From Nitrosotalea sp. (GTDB lineage Archaea > Halobacteriota > Syntropharchaeia > Alkanophagales > Methanospirareceae), in NCBI GenBank assembly GCA_020725315.1, contig DYFG01000090.1, forward strand, positions 1-6,506: a stretch of DNA of 6,506 nucleotides, written 5' to 3'. This document shows, piece by piece, positions 1 through 4,956 of this stretch. The position numbers and the translations under genes were made by a program. Each line of letters begins with the position of its first letter. Positions within the stretch are counted from its first letter, which is position 1. A model generated the notes under the pieces. It was not told the origin of the DNA and did not search any database. It saw nothing but the letters and a program-made list of their open reading frames with translations.

Positions 1-99
1 GTAGATTGGCGGTTTACAACACCAGATGCACGGATAAAACTCAAGCGCCTTTATCATCATAACCCGTGTGGTGAACCACTATACCCAACTCAGAGCTGA
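1..99 (+). pseudogene. C-terminal fragment of a possible transposase
   Basis: Frame 1 is open from the window edge to a TGA at 97-99 and reads 32 residues, including WRFTTPDARIKLKRLY. This resembles the C-terminal region of archaeal IS630-like DDE transposases, where a W-x-FTT-x-DARIKLK-x-LYP stretch occurs; the resemblance is from memory of the family and is not proven. The start and any catalytic residues lie outside the window, so it cannot be said whether the upstream gene is whole. The frame ends three bases before a large palindrome, which would suit either the end of a mobile element or a cassette boundary. Confidence 0.35.
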
Positions 100-101
100 T
101 T

Positions 102-193
102 TCGCCTAACGGCTGAGCGTATCTGAAGTTCCTCGAAGGGGGAGTTTGGGCGAAGTGCCAAAGGCACGAGGCTAGATACGCTCTGTTAGGCGA
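102..193. repeat. Large imperfect palindrome, integron attC-like
   Basis: The outer arms TCGCCTAAC (102-110) and GTTAGGCGA (185-193) pair perfectly over 9 bp. The next arms GAGCGTATCT (115-124) and AGATACGCTC (174-183) pair perfectly over 10 bp. They are separated from the outer arms by unpaired GGCT on the left and T on the right. Inside is a further hairpin, GTGCC-AAA-GGCAC (155-167). The cores GCCTAAC and GTTAGGC match the RYYYAAC and GTTRRRY boxes of integron attC recombination sites, and the 88-nt box-to-box length is within the usual attC range. Against this, the inner arms lack the extrahelical base typical of attC and no integrase is in view. A transposon end or a structured RNA would also fit. 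The palindrome itself is certain; its identity is not. Confidence 0.8.
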
Positions 194-288
194 GGTGATA
201 TTATCTTCAATGATTCGTATTTGTATAGCTAAGTATCCCTTTAAAAGGTTTTCGATTTTTCCTTTTGCAAAAAATTTTTATGCTCATC

Positions 289-989
289 TCAAACACCTAT
301 GATCTTCCGCATGAGCAGATGCTCTCTGATAACCTGCTCGCTGAGATTGTTTGTTGGCTCCATGCCCGGGTAGAGAAGGCACGTATACCAGTCTCCCAAG
401 CCGTTTCTGATATACGTTACCGGCTTCTTCAGCTCATTGAACTTACTGAATCGCTCCGCTAACTCAGCCATTTCCCTATCCCACACTTCTTTCTGTTGTT
501 TCCGTTCTTCCATGGATGGAGGCGGGTCTTTTCCGAGGAAATCCTTCAATGCCCTGTATTTTTCATGAATAATCTCTGGCAACTCCTTACCCCCAGGCTT
601 ATTAATGAAAGCATCTACTTCCCTTATCAGGTGTGCCCAGCAGCGCTGCAAAACCGGGAAGATGCAATAGGCTCGCCAACCATCGGTAACGCCTGCGCAG
701 TTAATCACTTCTCCGAAGGTTTCCCACAAAACGTTCTCTCCCCTCGACGGTCTGATCACTACCACCACTTCATCGTCGGGTGTCCTGAAGGTCCAGATCT
801 TTGTGCCGAAGATGGAGTACGGGGATTCTCATACTTAGCAAGTTTCGCTTTTAGCTCTTCAGTTAGTTTTGCCTGTTCTGCAATTATCTTTGCCTGCTCG
901 GCATTGTCTTTTTCCAACTCTGCTATTATTTCCTCCAGCTCTTTTATCCTGAGCATCAAACTTTGATAATCGCTTGCCGTTACAGGCAT
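289..989 (-). pseudogene. IS66-family transposase, internally deleted remnant
   Basis: The gene begins at ATG 987-989 (MPVTASDYQ). An N-terminal coiled-coil rich in E, K and A (about 965-850) is followed by KYENPRTPSSAQR, as in IS66 TnpC proteins of archaea. Near 786-792 the frame breaks, and another minus-strand frame resumes with WTFRTPDDEVVVVI, then VTDGWRAY, a CWAHLIRE block and NNLSEQVIREH near the catalytic glutamate. The zinc-binding segment and the first catalytic Asp (normally just before W-x-FRTP) are missing, so an internal part of roughly 200 codons seems lost with a frameshift at the junction. The C-terminus stops at MRKIIGV (TGA at 289-291), before the usual FRSENG continuation. 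It cannot be an active transposase. No flanking terminal repeats were recognised. Confidence 0.85.
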
Positions 990-1034
990 TTCCACACCAG
1001 ACTTTCAGCCATCGAAAAAGTAGTAATAAGTACA

Positions 1035-1044
1035 TATATTTAAA
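1035..1044 (-). promoter_or_regulatory. TATA box upstream of the IS66 remnant
   Basis: On the minus strand this reads TTTAAATATA, a good archaeal TATA box. It predicts a transcript start near 1013, leaving a leader of about 24 nt before the ATG at 989. It may still drive transcription of the transposase remnant. Confidence 0.45.
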
Positions 1045-1095
1045 AATGGTTCTCCTCCAGTGTAATATTGACAGGTAGGTTATCTCCCTTACCAC

Positions 1096-1527
1096 TTATT
1101 GCAAGAATATCGCTGGCAATGTTTTAAAATAAGGGGTAGCTATACAAATACTCTCCTTTTTACGTTTGAGAGGATATACTAATCCATTCTCGGATCTCTT
1201 CATGAGTATTTGAAGTGCAATGCTATCAAAATCAGAGGTGACCTCGATAGGGGGTTTATATCTCCCCTTGTAATAAGGAGTTATTTTAACGCCCGGAGGA
1301 AGAGAGTACCTTGATATTACTTCTCGCTCTTCAATATCCACGTCAGCAAGATCGGCTATCGCTATCAGTGCCCATTGTGGGATATTAGTAGCTCCCTTAT
1401 TCCAGTCTTTTACCGCTCGTGCGAGAGCGAAGTGATCTTGATACCACCGCCCATAAGAGGGGGATTGAGACGGTATACCCCTGCGATCACAAGCGTGCTC
1501 ATATCTCTGCCATAGATATGTCGCCAT
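1096..1527 (-). CDS. Hypothetical protein, 143 aa, family not recognised
   Basis: I do not recognise this protein. The frame is open up to a TTG at 1579-1581, but I place the start at ATG 1525-1527. AAAGGA sits 7 nt upstream of that ATG (1535-1540), and the TATA box at 1597-1604 predicts a transcript start near 1574, downstream of the TTG. From this start the protein is soluble and mixed in charge, with many Trp and Tyr residues in the first 50 positions (YLWQRYEH, YGRWYQDH, KDWNKG). A short hydrophobic, probably helical stretch follows at about 51-62 (QWALIAIADLAD), then SRYSLPPGV (72-80) and a basic KRKK (121-124). There are no signal peptide, membrane segments or catalytic motifs that I can name. 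It faces away from the SufR-like regulator, with both TATA boxes in the same intergenic region, so the regulator could control it. That is inference from arrangement only. Confidence 0.6.
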   Translation of the reverse strand: MATYLWQRYEHACDRRGIPSQSPSYGRWYQDHFALARAVKDWNKGATNIPQWALIAIADLADVDIEEREVISRYSLPPGVKITPYYKGRYKPPIEVTSDFDSIALQILMKRSENGLVYPLKRKKESICIATPYFKTLPAIFLQ

Positions 1528-1596
1528 TTCCAAATCCTTTCTGGCTAACGCATTCTTTCTTCTCTGTCCTTGGTGTCTCAATTTTAACTTTTAAAA

Positions 1597-1604
1597 ATAT
1601 AAAA
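1597..1604 (-). promoter_or_regulatory. TATA box for the hypothetical gene at 1096-1527
   Basis: The minus strand reads TTTATATT inside a long A/T stretch (1582-1610). Expected transcription start is near 1574, giving a leader of about 47 nt with AAAGGA ahead of the ATG at 1527. It lies about 30 bp from the opposite-facing promoter, so the two share a compact divergent control region. Confidence 0.5.
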
Positions 1605-1630
1605 ACTTTTCACTGGAGAAAACAGAAAAA

Positions 1631-1638
1631 TTTATATA
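1631..1638 (+). promoter_or_regulatory. TATA box for the SufR-like regulator
   Basis: TTTATATA is preceded by the purine-rich CAGAAAAA, which fits a BRE. Its centre lies about 27 nt upstream of ATG 1662, so the transcript would start at or next to the ATG (leaderless). This supports 1662, rather than the earlier in-frame ATG at 1419, as the gene start. Confidence 0.65.
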
Positions 1639-1661
1639 CTTCTCTTTCTCTTTTACTGATT

Positions 1662-1988
1662 ATGCAGACGGAAGATCCGCGATCCGATATTCTTAACTTG
1701 TTAAAACGAAGGGATTCTTCTGTTGACGAATTGAGTCCAGAATTGGGAATTTCTCCAACAGCAACGAGGCAGCACTTGTCTATTCTGGAGAGAGATGGGC
1801 TGATAAAGAGAACCTCAGTTAAAGAGAAATTTGGCAGACCAAAAGTCATTTATTCGCTCTCCGAAAAGGCAGAAGGATTATTCCAAAAGGCTTATTCTGA
1901 CTTCTTTAAGTGGATTATCAAGGATATGATCGAGAGGGAAGGGCCAGAACGAGTGCGATCATTGATGGAACGATTAGGGACGCAATAG
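1662..1988 (+). CDS. Winged-helix regulator, SufR-like, N-terminal half (frameshifted)
   Basis: This is the DNA-binding half of a regulator of the ArsR/SufR type. The start at ATG 1662 is set by the TATA box at 1631-1638. Residues 4-70 form the winged helix: SDILNLLKRRDSSVDEL, then the recognition region LGISPTATRQHLSILERDGL, then the wing with KFGRPKVIYSLSEKAE. The frame ends after 108 residues at TAG 1986-1988 (RLGTQ-stop). The next frame, open from 1978, carries exactly the part that such proteins have next. Moving by one base within the GGGA at 1977-1980 gives the uninterrupted reading RLGRNRHRITERVRED and a whole protein of about 211 residues, the normal size for this family. A one-base indel, a sequencing error or, less likely, programmed frameshifting would explain the split. 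It heads the cluster with the amidohydrolase and radical SAM frames. Confidence 0.8.
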   Translation: MQTEDPRSDILNLLKRRDSSVDELSPELGISPTATRQHLSILERDGLIKRTSVKEKFGRPKVIYSLSEKAEGLFQKAYSDFFKWIIKDMIEREGPERVRSLMERLGTQ

Positions 1989-2007
1989 GCATCGTATTAC
2001 AGAGAGA

Positions 2008-2298
2008 GTGAGAGAGGACAGAGATGTAGAGTCCATGGTCGAAATATTGAACGAATTAGGGGCATTCGCAGAGATGAAGAGAGAGAACGGTCATATAATG
2101 ATAAGGGAATACAATTGTCTCATCTATGATATTGCTATGGAGTTTGGTGATCTTGTGTGTGAGTTTGATCTGAAGTTCATCAGTAGCTTACTCAATTCGA
2201 ACGTTGCGTTAAAGAGCTGTATCGCACATGGAGATAGGTGCTGCTCGTTTGCCGTTGATCTACAATCTGAGCTCGATTCAACAGAGGAAGAGGAATGA
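2008..2298 (+). CDS. SufR-like regulator, C-terminal cysteine-rich sensor half
   Basis: This is the continuation of the regulator in another frame; it can be read from GTG 2008 but is open from 1978. VESMVEILNELGAFAEM leads into a cysteine-bearing sensor: EYNC, then FGDLVC 14 residues later, then KSCIAHGDRCC. The spacing and the ECIA-x-GD-x-C type ending resemble the C-terminal domain of SufR, which binds an Fe-S cluster and represses iron-sulfur assembly genes. I infer iron-sulfur or redox sensing here but cannot name the target genes. The domain is unlikely to be made on its own: no ribosome-binding site is evident before 2008, and the N-terminal half is in place just upstream. Its TGA (2296-2298) overlaps the ATG of the next gene as ATGA, which suggests translational coupling. 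Confidence 0.75.
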   Translation: MREDRDVESMVEILNELGAFAEMKRENGHIMIREYNCLIYDIAMEFGDLVCEFDLKFISSLLNSNVALKSCIAHGDRCCSFAVDLQSELDSTEEEE

Positions 2299-2534
2299 TA
2301 ATTGATGCCCGTGTGCGGCCACCATATAAGAGTTTTCAACAGGTGCTTGCGTCAGCACCCGGAGCTCGTCCATCAGTCAAACGCAGTCCGCTTATAAGTG
2401 GATATGAACGTCCACAGTCAATGGTCCAGAAATCGTTCTTGTTAGTCATGGAGGAGATGGATGAAGCTGGTGTTGATAAGGCAATATATATAACAAACCA
2501 ATATGAGCAAGATGTTTTTACACGAGTGATGTAA
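2295..2534 (+). pseudogene. Amidohydrolase (amidohydrolase_2 family), N-terminal fragment
   Basis: The 79-residue frame starts MIIDARVRPPYKSF and continues to FLLVMEEMDEAGVDKAIYI, the first strand and first helical layer of TIM-barrel amidohydrolases of the amidohydrolase_2 (COG2159) kind. Whole members have about 280-300 residues, so about three quarters is missing, and the frame stops at TAA 2532-2534 after QYEQDVFTRVM. The usual metal-binding H-x-H of the first strand is R-x-R here (DARVRP), as in some members that begin with RPP; such proteins may not be metal-dependent hydrolases. The ATG overlaps the regulator's stop (ATGA), and the stop overlaps the next ATG (TAATG), so the operon arrangement survives although the protein does not. 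No catalytic residues remain. Confidence 0.6.
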
Positions 2535-3169
2535 TGCCTGAACTGAACGCAATGAAAGAGAATAAAGAACTGATACGAGGGGAGCTTGAGCTGATACTCG
2601 CGCATTGTCCGGGGCAGGCGTACATCACGCTGAGTGAACGGTGCATTTATGATTGTAAAATCTGTTCAGTGCCAAAGTTACCGGGTAAAATCAAGACCTT
2701 AGAAGAGGTTGTTGCAATGGTTGAAACTGCACGGAAGACGGGCGGGTTAAAGGCGATCGCACTGACATCCGGAATAGCACAATCGCCTGAAGATGAGATT
2801 GACCGTGTTACTGAAGCAGTAGCAGTAAAGGCGTTAAAAAAATACAATGTGCCTATTGGCGTCTCGGTACATCCGGCGAAAGACTCATCACAGCGGCTGA
2901 AAGAAGCGGGTGTGGTAGAGGTGAAATACAATGTTGAAACGATGGATCGAGCGATATTTGAGCGGGTATGTAAAGGGCGTAAAGGGCTCTCACTCGAGTT
3001 GATATTAGAATCGTTACGTGATGCGGTACGGATGCTACTGGATAAGTATGGTCTTCGTGTGGATGTCTCGCAGACCATGTGCCTTCCGTGTACCGGCTGC
3101 GACATGACCCCTTATACATCAATTGTTTCAATCGTGAAAATCCCGGACAAAATTCTTTTCCGGTTTTAA
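2534..3169 (+). CDS. Radical SAM protein, apparently shortened
   Basis: This is a radical SAM enzyme of unknown substrate. Residues 37-44 are CIYDCKIC, the C-x3-C-x2-C that binds the SAM-coordinating [4Fe-4S] cluster; barrel strands follow (LKAIALTSG at 72-80, VPIGVSVHP at 106-114, VVEVKYNVETMD at 127-138). After LRDAV (161-165) the expected second half of the barrel is absent. The text passes directly into LLDKYGLRVDVSQT and a second triad, C-x2-C-x2-C at 183-189 (CLPCTGC), which looks like the usual C-terminal end of such proteins and may bind another cluster. At 211 residues it is about 100 short of a typical 310-340. Residues from about 195 on come from the foldback element that starts near 3116. 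Neighbours suggest a former operon with an Fe-S-sensing regulator. Whether the product still works is doubtful. Confidence 0.7.
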   Translation: MPELNAMKENKELIRGELELILAHCPGQAYITLSERCIYDCKICSVPKLPGKIKTLEEVVAMVETARKTGGLKAIALTSGIAQSPEDEIDRVTEAVAVKALKKYNVPIGVSVHPAKDSSQRLKEAGVVEVKYNVETMDRAIFERVCKGRKGLSLELILESLRDAVRMLLDKYGLRVDVSQTMCLPCTGCDMTPYTSIVSIVKIPDKILFRF

Positions 3170-3379
3170 CCTCAAAAATTCCAAATCCTAAGCACCAAAT
3201 TAAGCCCTTACAGGGTAAACCCTTACAGGGTTTTCGGGGTCAACGGGGCAGAGCCCCGTTATGCGGGGTCGTGGGGCAGAGCCCCACATGTTTAGGATTT
3301 CGGATTTAGAGTTTAGGATTTCTGTGAAAAAGCGGAAATTTTTTTTGTCCGCAGGATAGGCGGTTGCAACGTTTGATGT
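3116..3379. mobile_element. MITE-like foldback element with long imperfect terminal inverted repeats
   Basis: The left end ACATCAATTGTTTCAATCG (3116-3134) matches the reverse complement of the right end (3361-3379, ACATCAAACGTTGCAACCG) at 15 of 19 positions. Matching continues inward with ATCC, GGACAAAA and TTTTCCGGTTTT on the left (3140-3167) against ATCC, GGACAAAA and TTTCCGCTTTT on the right (read in reverse from 3357). A further inner pair is CCAAATCCTAA (3181-3191) and TTAGGATTTCGG (3292-3303). The middle holds four small hairpins. No open frame of note lies inside and no clear target-site duplication was found. It begins inside the radical SAM frame and ends about 60 bp before nth, close upstream of that gene's promoter. 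Confidence 0.7.
3205..3287. repeat. Four tandem mini-hairpins inside the foldback element
   Basis: CCCTTACAGGG occurs twice (3205-3215 and 3220-3230), each able to fold as CCCT-TAC-AGGG. Two copies of a unit of about 28 bp follow, each with CGGGGTC (3235-3241, 3264-3270) and then GGGGCAGAGCCCC (3245-3257, 3273-3285). With flanking bases the latter give perfect stems: AACGGGGC with GCCCCGTT (3242-3260) and GTGGGGC with GCCCCAC (3271-3287). All loops are three bases. The G+C-rich core contrasts with the A+T-rich ends of the element. Confidence 0.85.
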
Positions 3380-3393
3380 TCTAATAGTTCGAA

Positions 3394-3407
3394 TTTCAGA
3401 GTATAAA
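3394..3407 (+). promoter_or_regulatory. Promoter of nth
   Basis: TTTCAGAGTATAAA contains the TATA box TATAAA (3402-3407). A start near 3430 is predicted. The leader would be short and contains AAGGTGA (3429-3435) six bases before the ATG at 3442. The same 14-mer recurs at 6419-6432. Confidence 0.5.
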
Positions 3408-3441
3408 AGTTATCGTAAGCATAGCAAGAAGGTGAGCGAAC

Positions 3442-4089
3442 ATGCCAACAGATATTGACAAGGTCGTGCAGATCCTTAAGCAACGGTATCACGAGAACAC
3501 ATCGGCATTGATGGATGGTTCAAATATGAAAGACCCGTTCAAAGTCTTGATCTCCTGTATATTGAGCCTGAGGACCAGGGATGACGTGACGGCAAAAGCC
3601 ACAAAGCGGTTATTTGAACGTGCAAAGACCCCTGAGGAGATGGTGAAGCTCAAAAAAGAGGAGATGGAGGCCGCAATCTATCCAGTTGGCTTTTACCATC
3701 GAAAGGCTGAGCAAATCCTCGAGATTTCTCGTATCCTGATCGAGAAGTATGATTCACGCGTCCCCGATGAGATTGATGAGCTCTTGAAATTCAAGGGTGT
3801 CGGTCGAAAGACCGCAAATATCGTTATCACGATGGGGTATAAGAAACCAGGTGTTGCGGTTGATACCCATGTCCACCGTCTATCCAATCGTTTGGGTCTC
3901 GTAGCGACCAAAACGCCGTATCAGACAGAGTTCGCGTTACGAGAAACACTCCCCCAAAAGTACTGGATAATCTTTAATGACCTGCTCGTCATGCATGGTC
4001 AAACCATATGCACGCCGATGAGTCCCAGGTGCAGCATCTGCCCGATTACAGAGTACTGTAAAAGGGTGGGTGTGACACGCTATCGGTAA
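3442..4089 (+). CDS. nth: Endonuclease III, DNA glycosylase/AP lyase
   Basis: Endonuclease III removes oxidised pyrimidines from DNA and cleaves the backbone at the abasic site, the first step of base excision repair. At 215 residues it is complete and of normal length. DPFKVLISCILSLRTRD (31-47) is the family's N-terminal helix region. The helix-hairpin-helix LLKFKGVGRKTANIVI (114-129) contains the catalytic Lys123. VDTHVHRLSNRLG (140-152) holds the catalytic Asp141. The C-terminal [4Fe-4S] loop is C190-x6-C197-x2-C200-x5-C206, the exact family spacing. The start ATG has AAGGTGA six bases upstream and a TATA box at 3402-3407. It is probably transcribed alone: the upstream element separates it from the radical SAM frame and the next gene has its own promoter. 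It is the one clearly intact conserved gene in the window. Confidence 0.96.
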   Translation: MPTDIDKVVQILKQRYHENTSALMDGSNMKDPFKVLISCILSLRTRDDVTAKATKRLFERAKTPEEMVKLKKEEMEAAIYPVGFYHRKAEQILEISRILIEKYDSRVPDEIDELLKFKGVGRKTANIVITMGYKKPGVAVDTHVHRLSNRLGLVATKTPYQTEFALRETLPQKYWIIFNDLLVMHGQTICTPMSPRCSICPITEYCKRVGVTRYR

Positions 4090-4120
4090 AGCCACTGATC
4101 CAGGCAAACTAACCATCGAC

Positions 4121-4127
4121 TTTAAAT
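4121..4127 (+). promoter_or_regulatory. TATA box of the ADH synthase pseudogene
   Basis: TTTAAAT is centred about 27 nt before ATG 4151, predicting a leaderless transcript. The promoter seems preserved although the gene is broken. Confidence 0.45.
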
Positions 4128-4150
4128 CCTTCTTCTCGTTATTTTAAACC

Positions 4151-4711
4151 ATGAGCAGGATAGGAAAGGCAATTAGGATGGAGCGAATCGTCGATCGGAG
4201 GACTCGCAGAACGGTCATCGTACCTATGGATCACGGGATAACGGTAGGTCCGATTCTAGGGCTAATCGATCTACGTGAGACGGTGGAGAAAGTGGCTGAA
4301 GGCGGGGCAGAGAGTGTGTGATCAGTGGGGTATGCCTCTTCTGGCAATGATGTACCCACGCGGGCCAAAGGTGAAGTCGGAGCATGATGTTGCGTACGTC
4401 AAGCATGCTGCACGAGTTGGGTCTGAACTCGGCGTTGATATCATCAAGACCAACTACACAGGTGCTCCTGACACTTTCAAGGAAGTGGTAAAGGGAAGTC
4501 AGATATGGTGATAGCAGGCGGGCCGAAGATGGGCTCAGAGCACGAGTTATTCGAGATGATCTACGATGCGATACAGGTTGGGTGCGGTGGTATTTCTATC
4601 GGGCGGAACGTCTTCCAGGCGGAGAATCCGACGCTGCTTGTTAAGAAGAGTTCGAAAAACGCTCCGCTTTTCATTCTTAAAATGAGAAACTGCACCAGGG
4701 AAAGGAAATAA
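4151..4711 (+). pseudogene. ADH synthase (DhnA-type class I aldolase), deleted pseudogene
   Basis: The intact enzyme, 2-amino-3,7-dideoxy-D-threo-hept-6-ulosonate synthase, begins the archaeal route to 3-dehydroquinate and aromatic amino acids. From ATG 4151 the frame reads MSRIGKAIRMERIVD, then TVIVPMDHGITVGPI (with the active-site Asp) and VEKVAEGGAESV, ending at TGA 4319-4321. The next frame takes over at once with CDQWGMPLLAMMYPRG (the catalytic Tyr) and DIIKTNYTG (the Schiff-base Lys). Compared with the family as I recall it (about 265 residues), roughly 75-80 residues are missing between the two parts. A second lesion near 4500-4506 (KGSQI, then VIAGGPK in another frame) lacks a few bases. 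After IGRNVFQAENPTLLVKK the usual C-terminus is replaced by unrelated residues. Closely related class I FBP aldolases share these motifs, but VPMDHG plus the MERI start favours ADH synthase. It cannot make a working enzyme. Confidence 0.85.
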
Positions 4712-4907
4712 TCTGTGCGGTATTAATTAAAAGTAGATCCGAAAGTAAATAAAGGCACGAGGAAACTTTATTTTAAGAAATTAGAGCGCTGATGATGTTT
4801 TTGAGTTTGATAAAATATTTTCGAAGCTCAAGAGTCAAAGTGCGGATGATTCTAAAGGCTTTTTCAATGTGCATACATTTTTAAAAATAAAATAAAAACA
4901 GAAAATC
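4712..4907. other. Intergenic stretch with no supported gene
   Basis: A+T-rich DNA between the pseudogene and the promoter of the HEPN-like gene. It contains only a 30-codon frame at 4792-4884, without a ribosome-binding site or recognisable motif. I see no RNA gene or convincing terminator here. Confidence 0.5.
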
Positions 4908-4915
4908 TTTATATT
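4908..4915 (+). promoter_or_regulatory. TATA box of the HEPN-like gene
   Basis: TTTATATT is preceded by A-rich sequence (GAAAATC). It predicts a transcript start near 4937 and so a leader of about 20 nt carrying the ribosome-binding site. Confidence 0.55.
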
Positions 4916-4940
4916 TAGAATCGCCCTAACCCTAAAACAC

Positions 4941-4949
4941 GGAGGTGAT
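4941..4949 (+). promoter_or_regulatory. Full-length Shine-Dalgarno site
   Basis: GGAGGTGAT is a complete anti-16S match, seven bases before ATG 4957. It decides the start: the in-frame GTG at 4945 lies within the site itself and can be dismissed. Confidence 0.85.
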
Positions 4950-4956
4950 AATTCGC

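Noticed and set aside
102..193. tRNA or other known RNA gene
   Set aside because: The fold is one long palindrome with no cloverleaf, T-loop or anticodon arm.
496..966. Plus-strand open frame of 156 codons
   Set aside because: It is the complement of the IS66 remnant; the serine/phenylalanine-rich text mirrors the coiled coil on the other strand.
1419..1661. Extended N-terminus of the regulator from the ATG at 1419
   Set aside because: It overlaps the divergent gene and its promoter, and the TATA box at 1631-1638 places the start at 1662.
1986..1988. TAG in the regulator as a possible pyrrolysine codon
   Set aside because: Reading through would not restore the frame of the sensor half, whereas one base shift just upstream gives a clean family-like protein.
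2647..3105. Minus-strand open frame of 152 codons
   Set aside because: It is antisense to the radical SAM gene, low-complexity Ser/Thr-rich, with no promoter or family motif.
3205..3287. CRISPR array
   Set aside because: The repeats are too few and too short and have no spacers; they are hairpins inside an element with terminal inverted repeats.
4792..4884. 30-codon frame before the HEPN-like gene, possible antitoxin or leader peptide
   Set aside because: No ribosome-binding site or promoter at the right distance, and no motif.
4924..4937. Telomere-like CCCTAACCCTAA
   Set aside because: Only two units in A+T-rich promoter DNA; chance is sufficient.
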